From contig NZ_QKWJ01000001.1 of the NCBI RefSeq assembly GCF_003353055.1, forward strand, positions 312,235 through 376,234: a stretch of 64,000 nt of DNA. Direction: 5' to 3'. The notes below the pieces were generated by a model. That model saw only the letters and a list, made by a program, of their open reading frames with translations, had not been told where the DNA came from and did no database searches. How positions within the stretch are numbered: the first letter of the stretch is position 1; each line of letters begins with the position of its first letter. The position numbers were made by a program, and so were the translations under genes. Positions 19,400 to 28,765 of this stretch are shown piece after piece. The stretch is from Cupriavidus lacunae. Its GTDB lineage: Bacteria; Pseudomonadota; Gammaproteobacteria; Burkholderiales; Burkholderiaceae.

Positions 19400-20550
19400 G
19401 CCGGGCCGATCCCCTGGAACAGCGCTTGTTCCCTGGCCAGGTCGGCCGACGGACGCACATTGCGCTTCTGCGCGGCTGCGAAGTCCAGCATGCGGTCGAT
19501 GCAGGTCACCGCCTGGCGCCCGATCACCGGGTCGACATGGATCTCGTTGCGGCCCGTTTCCAGCACCTCGGCCAGGTTGGTGAGCGCGTTCATGGCCATC
19601 CACGGGCAGTGCGCGCAGCTCTTGCAGGTGGCGCTGTTCCCAGCGGTGGGCGCTTCAATGAAATGCTTGCCGGGCGCCGCCATGCGCATCTTGTGCAGGA
19701 TGCCGTTGTCGGTGGCGACGATGAATTCGGTCGCGTCCAGCTTCTGGGCGGCCTCGATCAGCTGCGAGGTGGAGCCGACCACGTCGGCCTGCGCCACCAC
19801 GTTCTCCGGCGACTCCGGGTGCACCAGGATCTTGGCGTTGGGGAATTCCCGGCGCAGCAGGTCCAGCTCGATGCCCTTGAACTCGTCGTGCACCAGGCAC
19901 GAGCCCTGCCACAGCAGCATGTCGGCACCGGTCTGCTTCTGGATATAGCCGCCCAGGTGCTTGTCCGGTGCCCACAGGATCTTCTTGCCCTGCGCATGCA
20001 GGTGCTCGACGATCTTCAGGCCAATGCTGGAGGTCACCATCCAGTCCGCGCGCGCCTTCACCGCGGCGCTGGTGTTGGCGTAGACCACCACGGTACGGTC
20101 CGGGTGCGCGTCGCAGAAGGCGGCGAACTCGTCGGCCGGGCAACCCAGGTCCAGCGAGCAGGTCGCGTCCAGGTCCGGCATCAGCACGGTCTTCTCGGGG
20201 CTCAGGATCTTGGCGGTCTCACCCATGAAGCGCACGCCCGCCACCACCAGGGTCTGGGCCTCATGGTCGCGGCCGAAGCGGGCCATTTCCAGCGAGTCAG
20301 AGACGCAGCCGCCGGTTTCCTCGGCCAGGTCCTGCAGGTCGGCGTCGACGTAATAGTGCGCCACCAGCACCGCGTTGCGCTCCTTGAGCAGGCGGCGGAT
20401 ACGCGCCTTCAGCGACTGGCGCTCATCGGGCGTCAGCACCGGCGGCACCTTGGCCCAGGCATGGGCCACGCAGCTGCCGCCAGTGGCGTTTTCGGCATTC
20501 GCCAGGTTCGGCTTTTCGAACTCGACGGTCTTGATCGATTGTGGGGTCAT
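19396..20550 (-). CDS. nadA: Quinolinate synthase NadA
   Basis: 384-residue [4Fe-4S] enzyme condensing iminoaspartate with DHAP to quinolinate. Visible are [45 protein letters not shown] (cluster Cys region), VHPESP, and [13 protein letters not shown] near the C-terminus (cluster Cys). First gene of nadA-nadC. Confidence 0.96.
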   Translation of the reverse strand: MTPQSIKTVEFEKPNLANAENATGGSCVAHAWAKVPPVLTPDERQSLKARIRRLLKERNAVLVAHYYVDADLQDLAEETGGCVSDSLEMARFGRDHEAQTLVVAGVRFMGETAKILSPEKTVLMPDLDATCSLDLGCPADEFAAFCDAHPDRTVVVYANTSAAVKARADWMVTSSIGLKIVEHLHAQGKKILWAPDKHLGGYIQKQTGADMLLWQGSCLVHDEFKGIELDLLRREFPNAKILVHPESPENVVAQADVVGSTSQLIEAAQKLDATEFIVATDNGILHKMRMAAPGKHFIEAPTAGNSATCKSCAHCPWMAMNALTNLAEVLETGRNEIHVDPVIGRQAVTCIDRMLDFAAAQKRNVRPSADLAREQALFQGIGPA

Positions 20551-20625
20551 CTCCGGTACTCCTCTAGACCTGCGCCAGCAAGGATGCGGCCCGGCCAGAA
20601 TATTGGGGAGTTTATCTAAAACAAA

Positions 20626-20646
20626 AGCCCCGCCATGGGCGGGGCT
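20626..20646 (-). terminator. Terminator after the desaturase gene
   Basis: AGCCCCGCC / GGCGGGGCT with a 3-nt loop, followed by TTTTGTTTTA on the minus strand. It lies between the desaturase stop and nadA, isolating the two same-strand units. Confidence 0.88.
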
Positions 20647-20677
20647 TTGTCAAACCATACGGCGCGGCCGAATTGTA

Positions 20678-21868
20678 TCAGGCGTAGCGGCGCAGGCGCA
20701 GCGAGAAATCGTGCAGCGCCTGGATGCCACTGGCCTCGGCACGATGGCACCAGGCCTGCAGCTGCTGCAGCAACTGCTCGCGCGTCAGGTTGGAACGGCC
20801 CCAGATGGCGGCCAGTTCACGGCGCATTTCCACGAAGGTCTGCAGCGCCTTGTTCTGCTCGACGATGCTGGCCAGCTGTTCGCGCTGCGGCGCGGCCAGC
20901 TTGGTTTCCTCGCGGTGGATCCACTTGCTGGCGGGCTTGAAGCTGCGGTACTCGGCCACGCGGCCTTCCTTGAGCCTTTCCAGTTCCTGGCGGAACGCGC
21001 CCTTGACAGCCTTGGCGTAGCGCGCCATCACGTCATAGCGGTTGGCGATAATGGCTTCCAGCGTGTTTTCATCGACCGGACGGGCTTCCACCAGGCGCGC
21101 CTTGGGCGGGGTCTTCTTGACCTTGGCCAGGCCGACTGCCTGCATCGCGCGGATATAGCCCCAGCCCACATCGAACTCATACCACTTGATCGAGAACTTG
21201 GCCGAGGTCGGGTAGGTGTGGTGGTTGTTGTGCAGCTCTTCGCCACCGATGATCAGGCCCCACGGCGACACGTTGGTCGAGGCGTCCTCGCAATCGTAGT
21301 TGCGATAACCCCACCAGTGGCCCAGGCCATTGATGACGCCGGCGGCATGGATCGGGATCCACAGCATCTGCACGGCCCACACGGTCATGCCGATCACGCC
21401 GAACAGCGCCAGGTCGATGATCAGCATCAGGCCCACGCCCTGCCAGCCGAAGCGCGAATACACATTGCGCTCGATCCAGTCATTGGGGCAGCCATGGCCG
21501 AACTTGGCAACGGTTTCCTTGTTCTTGGCTTCGGCCCGATACAGCTCAGCGCCCTCCAGCAGCACCTTGCGGATGCCGCGGGTCTGCGGGCTGTGCGGAT
21601 CGTCTTCGGTTTCGCACTTGGCGTGGTGCTTGCGGTGGATGGCGGTCCACTCGCGGGTGACCATGCCGGTGGTCAGCCACAGCCAGAAGCGGAAGAAATG
21701 CTGCGCGATGGGGTGCAGATCCAGCGACCGGTGCGCCATGCAGCGGTGCAGGAAGATGGTGACGCCGGCGATCGTGATATGCGTCACCACGAGCGTGTAG
21801 ATGACGATCTCCCACCAGGTCCAGTTGGCAAGGCCGTTGGCGGCCCAGTCAAGAATAGTGTCGAACAA
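20678..21868 (-). CDS. Acyl-CoA/fatty acid desaturase (delta-9 type)
   Basis: Membrane di-iron desaturase of 396 residues. Three histidine boxes are visible: HRCMAHR (about 41-47), HRKHH (about 78-82) and HNNHH (about 216-220), between hydrophobic segments. Makes unsaturated fatty acids for membrane fluidity. The C-terminal ~110 residues form a charged helical tail. Preceded by a 396-bp gap in which I see only a weak minus-strand TAGAAT (22149-22154) and no gene. Confidence 0.92.
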   Translation of the reverse strand: MFDTILDWAANGLANWTWWEIVIYTLVVTHITIAGVTIFLHRCMAHRSLDLHPIAQHFFRFWLWLTTGMVTREWTAIHRKHHAKCETEDDPHSPQTRGIRKVLLEGAELYRAEAKNKETVAKFGHGCPNDWIERNVYSRFGWQGVGLMLIIDLALFGVIGMTVWAVQMLWIPIHAAGVINGLGHWWGYRNYDCEDASTNVSPWGLIIGGEELHNNHHTYPTSAKFSIKWYEFDVGWGYIRAMQAVGLAKVKKTPPKARLVEARPVDENTLEAIIANRYDVMARYAKAVKGAFRQELERLKEGRVAEYRSFKPASKWIHREETKLAAPQREQLASIVEQNKALQTFVEMRRELAAIWGRSNLTREQLLQQLQAWCHRAEASGIQALHDFSLRLRRYA

Positions 21869-22264
21869 ACTGTTCTCCGTCGGTTAAACAGGGACTTTCC
21901 CGTGCAGGCCAGCGGGGCCGGTGCACGCAACGCGCAGAAAAAAGGCTGCGAACCCAAGTGATTGCGGTAGCTTTCTGGCGCCTGCCACGGGACCCGAAGT
22001 CATTCCGGGCTCCCAGGCACACGAGTCTCGCGCCGGCGCTGGAATGGCGCAGGGCTGGCGGGACAAGGTACGAGCCGCTGCAATCTGGCGGCTGTCTGAT
22101 GTGGGAGTGTGCGCCTGCAACCTTGGCTGCAACCCACGACAACCCGGCATTCTACCGGATCGCGGGACGCGCAAGCATACGCTATTTCCCGGATTTTGAC
22201 GGCACGCAACGGTTTTCGTTCCACGGGTGGCGCATGCTGCGCCTACCCGCGGGCCTGTGCTGAC

Positions 22265-23671
22265 TTATGCCGCACTCGCCGCATTCGCGGCATCCGCTAC
22301 TGCGTTAGATGGGGGCAGATCGGTGCCGGGCAAGGGTGCTTCGCCCAGCACGCGGACTTCGCGCTGCGGATAGGGAATGGAAATGCCATGCTCGCGCATC
22401 GTGCGCCAGATTGCGCGGTTCATCGCGGACTGCACGCCCAGCTTGCCGTTCTGCGGATCGGCAATGTTGACCGCCACCTCGTACTCGATGCCGCTGTCGG
22501 CAAACAGCACCAGGAACGCGGCCGGCGCGGGCTCGGGCAGCACACGCGGCAGGTCGCGCACGCAGGCGGCCAGCAATGCGATCACCGTTTCCGGGTCGGC
22601 ATTGTAGTCAGCCTGCACGCGTGTCGCCACGCGCACATTGGTGTTCGAGAACGAATGGTTCTGCACCGGCTGCGCCACCAGCTGCTCGTTCGGCACCAGG
22701 GTTTCGCCGTCGCCGTTGCGCACCACGGTATAGCGGGTGCGGATCTGCGACACGATGCCGGTGTACTTGTCCACCGTGATCTGGTCGCCGAGCTTGACCG
22801 AGCGGTCCAGCAGGATGATGAAGCCGGAGATGTAGTTGCTGGCGATCTTCTGCAAACCCAGGCCCAGACCCACGCCCAGCGCGCCGCCGAACACCGACAG
22901 CACGGTCAGGTCGATCCCCACCAGCGACAGGCTCAGCAGCAGCGACACCAGCAGCAGCAGAGCCTTGGAAATCCGCGTCAGCACCACCTTCAGATTGCCA
23001 TCGAGGCTGGTCGAGCGCATCAGCCGCTCTTCCAGCCAGGAGCCGAACCACAGCGCCACCAGCACCGTCAGCAGGATCCAGACCACCGCCATCAGGGTAT
23101 CGGCCATGCTGATCTTCTGCTTGCCGCCGATGGAGAAGGTCACGCCCTCCATCCACGCCACCACGTCGCTCAGCACGCCCAGCACGTACAGCGCCATGCC
23201 GACCCACACCAGCGTGGTCAGCACCTTCTCCACCAGCAGCAGCATGCCGTGCAGCTGGCCGCTGCCCGACATCACCCGGCGCAGCACATAGAACGTGAAA
23301 TTCAGGGCGGTGATGCCAAACAGCGGCACCAGCGCCAGCCGCAGCACGCTGATCGGGATCAGCGGCGCCAGCGCGAAGCGGGCGATCAGCACCAGCACCC
23401 AGCCGGCCAGCGGGAACATGGCGCGCTCAAGACTGGCGGCGGCAAAGCGCACGGAAAAGCTCGAGCTTTCATAGCGCGCTTCCAGCCGCCGCACCACGAA
23501 GCGTGCCAGGGGCCACGCCACCAGCAGGCAGCCGGCCAGCACCAGCAGCTGCCAGAAGAAGCCCGGCCCGCCTGCATCGCGGATCAGGTCGTCCAGCATC
23601 TTGCCGAACATCGAATGGGAGGCTTTCAGGTCCTTCAGGCCGCCCAGGTCGGACAGGGTTTCACCGTTCAT
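22265..23671 (-). CDS. MscS-family mechanosensitive ion channel
   Basis: 468-residue inner-membrane protein with several N-terminal transmembrane segments, then the MscS pore/beta region: SVFGGALGVGLGLGLQKIASNYISGFIILLDRSVKLGDQI. The Gly/Ala-rich pore helix and LGDQITV match YbdG/MscM-like channels. Releases solutes upon hypo-osmotic stress (family knowledge). It stands alone between the desaturase and the methyltransferase genes. Confidence 0.9.
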   Translation of the reverse strand: MNGETLSDLGGLKDLKASHSMFGKMLDDLIRDAGGPGFFWQLLVLAGCLLVAWPLARFVVRRLEARYESSSFSVRFAAASLERAMFPLAGWVLVLIARFALAPLIPISVLRLALVPLFGITALNFTFYVLRRVMSGSGQLHGMLLLVEKVLTTLVWVGMALYVLGVLSDVVAWMEGVTFSIGGKQKISMADTLMAVVWILLTVLVALWFGSWLEERLMRSTSLDGNLKVVLTRISKALLLLVSLLLSLSLVGIDLTVLSVFGGALGVGLGLGLQKIASNYISGFIILLDRSVKLGDQITVDKYTGIVSQIRTRYTVVRNGDGETLVPNEQLVAQPVQNHSFSNTNVRVATRVQADYNADPETVIALLAACVRDLPRVLPEPAPAAFLVLFADSGIEYEVAVNIADPQNGKLGVQSAMNRAIWRTMREHGISIPYPQREVRVLGEAPLPGTDLPPSNAVADAANAASAA

Positions 23672-23736
23672 GGTGCAGACTCAGGGTTGGCGCGGCCGCC
23701 CGCGCGCACGGCGGGCGGCCCGGCAGGCAACAGCGC

Positions 23737-25131
23737 TCAGCTCGTGCGTTCCAGCACCGCGGCAAAGAAGCCGTCGGTCTGGTGCAGGTGCGGATACAGG
23801 GCAAACATGCCGTTGTCCGACAGCCCGGCCACTTCGATCTTCTGCTCGCCCAGCACTTCGGCGGCCGGCACCAGGCGGAAGTTGGGATGCGAGGCCAGGA
23901 AATCGCGCACGATCTGCTCGTTTTCGGCTTCCAGCACGCTGCAGGTCGCGTAGACCACGCGGCCGCCGCCCTTCACCAGCCGCGCGGCGGAGTCCAGGAT
24001 CGCGCTCTGCTTGGCGGTCAGTTCCAGCACCGACTCCGGCGATTGCCGCCACTTCAGGTCGGGGTTGCGGCGCAGCGTGCCCAGCCCGCTGCACGGCGCG
24101 TCGACCAGCACACGGTCGGCCTTGCCGGCCAGGCGCTTGATCTTGGCATCGCGCTCGGAATCGATCAGCACCGGATGGACGTTGGACAGGCCGCTGCGCG
24201 CCAGGCGCGGCTTCAGGTTGGCCAGGCGCTTTTCCGATACGTCGAAGGCATAGAGCCGGCCGGTCGAGCGCATCGCCGCGCCCAGCGCCAGGGTCTTGCC
24301 GCCCGCGCCGGCGCAGAAGTCGACCACCATTTCGCCGCGCTTGGGCGCCACCAGGTTGCACAGCAACTGGCTGCCTTCGTCCTGCACCTCGACCAGGCCG
24401 TTGACGAAGATCGGCAGCTGGTTCAGCGCCGGCTTGCCGGCCATGCGGATGCCGGCCGGCGCCATCGGCGTGGGCTCGGCGCCCAGGCCAGCGGCCTGCA
24501 GCTCGGCCAGCGCGGCCTCGCGGCTGGTCTTGGCCAGGTTGACGCGCAGGTCCAGCGGCGCCGGGCGCAGCCAGGCATCGCCCAGCGCCGCGGCAAAGGC
24601 GTCGCCATGCTGGCGCACCAGTTCGTCGTACAGCCACTCGGGCAGGTTGGCGCGCACGCGCGGCGCCAGGCTGGAGCGCTCGATCGTAGTCAGGCGGTCC
24701 AGCCACTCGGCTTCTTCGGGATGCAGGAACGGCGTCAGCGTGTCGCGGCCCAGCGTCGCGGCCAGGCCCAGCAGCGCGAGGCGGCGCGAGGTCGCGCCCG
24801 TGCCGCTTTCGGCAAACTGGGCAAACTCGACGCGCCGGCGCAGCACCGCGTAGATCGCCTCGGCGATGATGCCGCGCTCGCGGTGGCCAAGCTTGGCGTT
24901 CTCGCGGAAGTAATAGCTGACCACGGCATCGGCCGGGCGCGCGAACAGCATGACCTTGCCCAGCAGGCGGTCGATATGCTGGATATGGGCGGCATGCAGC
25001 CCGCCGTGCGAACGCACCTGGGTGCCGTCGGCATTGGGCGACCTGCGGATGGGGCTGCCCTTGCCCTTGCTGCGCGCGGGGGCGCGGCTCTCGCTGCGCG
25101 GGGATCGGGTTCCTGCCTGGGTACGGCTCAT
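23737..25131 (-). CDS. RsmB/NOP2-type RNA m5C methyltransferase
   Basis: 464 residues. An NusB-like N-terminal domain (about 45-190) is followed by a SAM-dependent fold: VDFCAGAGGKTLAL (SAM site), VDAPCSGLGTLRRNPDLKW (first Cys of the PC motif) and VVYATCSVLEAENE (TCS catalytic Cys). Likely methylates 16S rRNA; whether it is RsmB itself is uncertain. The first ~30 residues are Arg/Ser-rich. The start overlaps the purN stop by 4 nt (ATGA). Confidence 0.9.
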   Translation of the reverse strand: MSRTQAGTRSPRSESRAPARSKGKGSPIRRSPNADGTQVRSHGGLHAAHIQHIDRLLGKVMLFARPADAVVSYYFRENAKLGHRERGIIAEAIYAVLRRRVEFAQFAESGTGATSRRLALLGLAATLGRDTLTPFLHPEEAEWLDRLTTIERSSLAPRVRANLPEWLYDELVRQHGDAFAAALGDAWLRPAPLDLRVNLAKTSREAALAELQAAGLGAEPTPMAPAGIRMAGKPALNQLPIFVNGLVEVQDEGSQLLCNLVAPKRGEMVVDFCAGAGGKTLALGAAMRSTGRLYAFDVSEKRLANLKPRLARSGLSNVHPVLIDSERDAKIKRLAGKADRVLVDAPCSGLGTLRRNPDLKWRQSPESVLELTAKQSAILDSAARLVKGGGRVVYATCSVLEAENEQIVRDFLASHPNFRLVPAAEVLGEQKIEVAGLSDNGMFALYPHLHQTDGFFAAVLERTS

Positions 25132-25796
25132 GCCTTGACTCCTCCCGCCGGGGTATCGGCGGAGATGGCCATCAGCAATTGCGGTTCGGCCGGGTTGATA
25201 ACGTTGACTACGCCGTCCTGCAGTTGCAGGCGGTCCTCGACGAACCATTGCACGGCGCGGGGATAGATCACGTGCTCGCATTCGAGCAGGCGCGTGGCCA
25301 GGCTCTCGGGCGTGTCCGTGGGCCGCACGTCGAGTGCAGCCTGGATCACGATCGGACCATGATCCAGTTCAGGGGTCACGAAGTGCACGGTGGCGCCATG
25401 CAGCTTGACGCCAGCGTCCAGCGCCTGCTTGTGGGTGTTCAGGCCCGGGAAGCACGGCAGCAGCGACGGATGGATATTCAGCAGCCGGCCCGCATAGCGG
25501 TCGACGAAGCCGGGCGTGAGTATACGCATGAAACCGGCCAGCACCACCAGATCGGGTGCGTAGGCGTCGATGGCCTCGGCCAGCGCCGCATCAAAGGAGG
25601 CCCGGTCAGGGTGCTGGCGATGGTCGACCACGCCGGTTTCAATGCCTTGCTGCTGTGCAAACCGCAGTCCGGCGGCATCGGGCCGGTTCGACAGAACCGC
25701 CGCCACGCGGGCGGGCCAGCCACCGCCTGCGCAGGCACGGACGATGGCTTCCATGTTGGAGCCCCGCCCGGAAATCAGGATGACAATTTTTTTCAT
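25128..25796 (-). CDS. purN: Phosphoribosylglycinamide formyltransferase PurN
   Basis: 222 residues, folate-dependent formylation of GAR in purine synthesis. It has ILISGRGSNMEAIV, FMRILTPGFVDRY, NIHPSLLPCFPGLNTHKQAL with the catalytic Asn/His, and TVHFVTPELDHGPII with the catalytic Asp. First gene of a two-gene unit with the methyltransferase. Confidence 0.96.
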   Translation of the reverse strand: MKKIVILISGRGSNMEAIVRACAGGGWPARVAAVLSNRPDAAGLRFAQQQGIETGVVDHRQHPDRASFDAALAEAIDAYAPDLVVLAGFMRILTPGFVDRYAGRLLNIHPSLLPCFPGLNTHKQALDAGVKLHGATVHFVTPELDHGPIVIQAALDVRPTDTPESLATRLLECEHVIYPRAVQWFVEDRLQLQDGVVNVINPAEPQLLMAISADTPAGGVKA

Positions 25797-26050
25797 CGCG
25801 CAATTCTACCAAGGCAAGGCGCTAAACTCCGGTAAAGCCAACCCATTACGTGCTTAATTCACTAGATTCGGACAGACGCGAAAGCTCTTGCCTGTGGTAG
25901 CGAAGCCCTATAACCCGATTGGTGGATTGTGACGCTTCGCCCCCTCTGCTAGAGTGGGCCCTACGTCCACGCGCCATTCCTGTGCATGACACGGGGCTCT
26001 CCGGAGCTGGTGACAACAAGGACGAAACGGGAAATTGAACGGGAATTCGC

Positions 26051-26710
26051 ATGTCGAACGCTGCACCGACGTTGTTGGTGGTCGATGATCATCCTATGGC
26101 CTTGTCAGGGACCACGGCCTTCCTGGCCGAAGTCATGCCGGATGTGGCAGTCCATGCCGCCGGCAGTGCCCGCGAAGCCCTGGCCAGCCTGCAGCAGGGT
26201 CTGCGCCCCGATATCGTGCTGCTGGATATCTGGCTGAACGATGGCACCGGCTTCGATGCCATGCAGTCGTTCAAGACCGTCATCCCGGGCGCACGCTTTA
26301 TCTTCATGTCCGCCGAGGCCACGCCTGAAATCGTCGGCCGCGCCCGCGCGCTGTCGGCCTGCGGCTTCGTCGGCAAGCACCTCGATGCCAACGCCTTCAC
26401 TGCCGCGGTGCGCAAGGTGCTGGCGGGCGACACCTCCTTCCCCACCGATGAAGCCCTGAACGGGCACGCGCAGTCGTTCGGCCCGGCCCACGGCATTCCG
26501 GTCACGCCTGCCGAACTCGGCCTGACGCCGCGCCAGGGCTCGGTGCTGGCGCTGGTGCTCGAAGGCCTGCCGAACAAGGTGATCGCGCGCCGGCTGGGGC
26601 TGACTGAGAACACCGTCAAGGAACACGTGTCGGCCATCCTGCAGCGCCTGGGCGTGCGCACCCGCATGCAGGTCATGTCCCGGATGGAACGGTTCCGGCT
26701 GCGCCAGTAA
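26051..26710 (+). CDS. LuxR/NarL-type response regulator
   Basis: 219 residues. A receiver domain (1-125) has acidic pocket DDH (12-14), phospho-acceptor D59 in VLLDIWL and conserved K109. A LuxR helix-turn-helix (about 150-215) has LTPRQGSVLALVLEGLPNKVIARRLGLTENTVKEHVSAIL. It converges with a hybrid histidine kinase gene that ends 38 nt away, a likely cognate pair though not co-transcribed. Targets unknown. The 254-bp region upstream holds no further gene. Confidence 0.9.
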   Translation: MSNAAPTLLVVDDHPMALSGTTAFLAEVMPDVAVHAAGSAREALASLQQGLRPDIVLLDIWLNDGTGFDAMQSFKTVIPGARFIFMSAEATPEIVGRARALSACGFVGKHLDANAFTAAVRKVLAGDTSFPTDEALNGHAQSFGPAHGIPVTPAELGLTPRQGSVLALVLEGLPNKVIARRLGLTENTVKEHVSAILQRLGVRTRMQVMSRMERFRLRQ

Positions 26711-26747
26711 GGCCAGCCGCCGCCCCCTTCCTGCTGCCCTGCCTACC

Positions 26748-28562
26748 TCAGGCCGGCCGCAGCCAGCGCCGCAGCAGCATCCGCAGCGAGGCCGGGTCCA
26801 CCGGCTTGGGCAGCACGAAATACCCCGCCTCTTCCGCCGCCGCCAGCGCGGCCGACTTCAGGTCGCCGGTCAGCAGCGCGCTGCGCGCCTGCGGCTGCGT
26901 GTTTTGCCAGCGCTCGAGCAGGTCCAGGCCGTTCTCGCTGCCGGGCAGGCGCAGGTCGCAGAAAATGATGTCCGGGCGCAGGCCCTTGGCGAACAGCTGG
27001 TCGGCCTCGGCGCCGTGGGCGGCGCAGGCCACGCGGATGCCCCAGGCCTCCATCAGCGCGATCCAGGCCTTGCGGATCTGGCTGTCGTCGTCGACCACCA
27101 GCACGGTGCCCTGCAGGCGGTCGGGCCTGGCCTCCTCGGCCTGCGCCATGGCGCGCATCTCGCGCACGCTGGCCACGGTCTCGGCCGGCACCGGCGACAG
27201 CGCGAACCAGAACACCGAACCCTTGCCCGGCACCGAGCGCACGCCGTAGGTGCCGCGCATCAGCCGCACGCATTCCTTGAAGATCGCCAGCCCCAGGCCC
27301 AGGCCCTGCGACGGGTCGCGCTGCGGGTTGTGGACCTGGTAGTACGGCGAGAAGATGTCCGGCAGGTGCTCGGGCGTGACGCCGGCGCCGGTGTCCCAGA
27401 CTTCCAGCCGCACGTTCTTGCGGCGCTGACGCGCGGTCACCAGCACGCCGCCGCGCTGGGTGTAGCGCAGCGCGTTCTGCACCAGGTTGAACAGGGCCCG
27501 GCGCAGCAGCACGGGCTCGGCCATCGCGTACAGCTCGTCGGGCACGCGCGGCGTCAGGGTCAGCCCGCTTTCGCGCGCGTCGGCGGCAAACTGGCTCATC
27601 ACGTCGCGGATCAGCGCACCCAGCTCGCACGGCTCCAGCGTCGGCAAGACCTTGCGCCCTTCCAGCTTGGACAGGTCCAGCAGCGAGCGGAACAACAGGT
27701 CGATGGTCTGGGTGCCCGCTGCCACCTGCTCCACCAGCGGATGCAGCGCCGTCGACTGGTTGCGCGCGCGCAGCGCCTCCACCAGCATCACCAGCGCATG
27801 CACCGGCTGGCGCAGGTCGTGGCTGGCGGCGGCCAGGAAGCGCGACTTCTCCTCGCTGGCATGCAGCGCGCGCTCCTTTTCGTGCTGGAACTGCTTGGCC
27901 AGGCGCCGGCTGTCGCCCTCCAGCTGGATTGCGCGCACCAGCGTGACCTGCAGGGTGAAGGCGTGGCGCGACAACATCAGCGCATAGATCGCCAGCAGCA
28001 CCTGGACATAGACGCCATGGCCGGGGAAGGCGAATTCCGCCATCAGGATATTGGGCACCAGGATCGGCACGCCGGCATAGACCAGGTTCGACGGCACCGG
28101 CGCCTGCGAAACCGCGCCGCCGGCCAGCACCCCCAGGGTCAGCAGGTACAGCACGCTGGAGAACACCGCCGAGCCTGTATACAGATGCAGCAGCGCCGAG
28201 CTGCCCCAGGTCATGCCGGTCAGGAAGGCGACCGCGCGCATATTGTTCCACCACTTGCGCGTGTGCGCGGAACGGCTCATCGAGGCATGGTCGCGCTGGT
28301 AGCCCACGTAGAACCACAGGCCGCCGACCGTCAGCAGCAGCATCACCGCGCACCAGCCGAGCAACGCCGAGTGGCTCACGTCGCTCCAGAAGCCGAGGGT
28401 GGTCAGCGCGGGCAGCAACACCGAGGCCACGATCGCCGTGGGCGCATTCTTATGCACGATGGCCATCAGCTTGGCGCGCGTTTCGACGTCGAGCTGGGCG
28501 GTTGCCTGAGGCAGGACTCGGGGCAGGAGCCGGGAAAAGAACCGGGTTGGCAGCGCTTTCAA
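26748..28562 (-). CDS. Hybrid sensor histidine kinase with C-terminal receiver
   Basis: 604 residues. About six to seven transmembrane segments (residues 40-205) with no periplasmic sensor domain, then a short coiled coil. The H-box ASHDLRQP has H248. HATPase blocks NLVQNALRYT, WDTGAGV and GLGLGLAIFKECV follow. A receiver domain (about 482-604) has acceptor D536. The short SHDLRQP type is common in kinases that also remove phosphate from partner LuxR regulators. The stimulus is presumably intramembrane or cytoplasmic. Tail-to-tail with the response regulator gene. Confidence 0.9.
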   Translation of the reverse strand: MKALPTRFFSRLLPRVLPQATAQLDVETRAKLMAIVHKNAPTAIVASVLLPALTTLGFWSDVSHSALLGWCAVMLLLTVGGLWFYVGYQRDHASMSRSAHTRKWWNNMRAVAFLTGMTWGSSALLHLYTGSAVFSSVLYLLTLGVLAGGAVSQAPVPSNLVYAGVPILVPNILMAEFAFPGHGVYVQVLLAIYALMLSRHAFTLQVTLVRAIQLEGDSRRLAKQFQHEKERALHASEEKSRFLAAASHDLRQPVHALVMLVEALRARNQSTALHPLVEQVAAGTQTIDLLFRSLLDLSKLEGRKVLPTLEPCELGALIRDVMSQFAADARESGLTLTPRVPDELYAMAEPVLLRRALFNLVQNALRYTQRGGVLVTARQRRKNVRLEVWDTGAGVTPEHLPDIFSPYYQVHNPQRDPSQGLGLGLAIFKECVRLMRGTYGVRSVPGKGSVFWFALSPVPAETVASVREMRAMAQAEEARPDRLQGTVLVVDDDSQIRKAWIALMEAWGIRVACAAHGAEADQLFAKGLRPDIIFCDLRLPGSENGLDLLERWQNTQPQARSALLTGDLKSAALAAAEEAGYFVLPKPVDPASLRMLLRRWLRPA

Positions 28563-28749
28563 GTGAGGGGGCCTGGAATGGGCGGATATCGGGAGCGCCG
28601 CGAGTCAGCGCCCGAAATGTGGCCGAAGTGGCCCATATCATGCCGCCTTTTGCGGCATCGCGCCATGGCGCGAGGGCCGGTTGCGGCACAAAAGCCGCAG
28701 TGCGGCGCCAGCCTGGGGCGACGGAAGCGGCAACCCGACCCATTCGCCT

Positions 28750-28755
28750 TATAAT
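28750..28755 (+). promoter_or_regulatory. -10 box of the original ribF promoter
   Basis: TATAAT ends exactly 10 nt before the 5' end of group II intron 1. The -35 is weak (GCGGCA at 28727-28732, 17-nt spacing). Without the intron the predicted start would be about 30 nt before ribF. The 203-bp gap from the kinase gene to the intron holds no gene. Confidence 0.6.
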
Positions 28756-28765
28756 GCTCGCTTTA

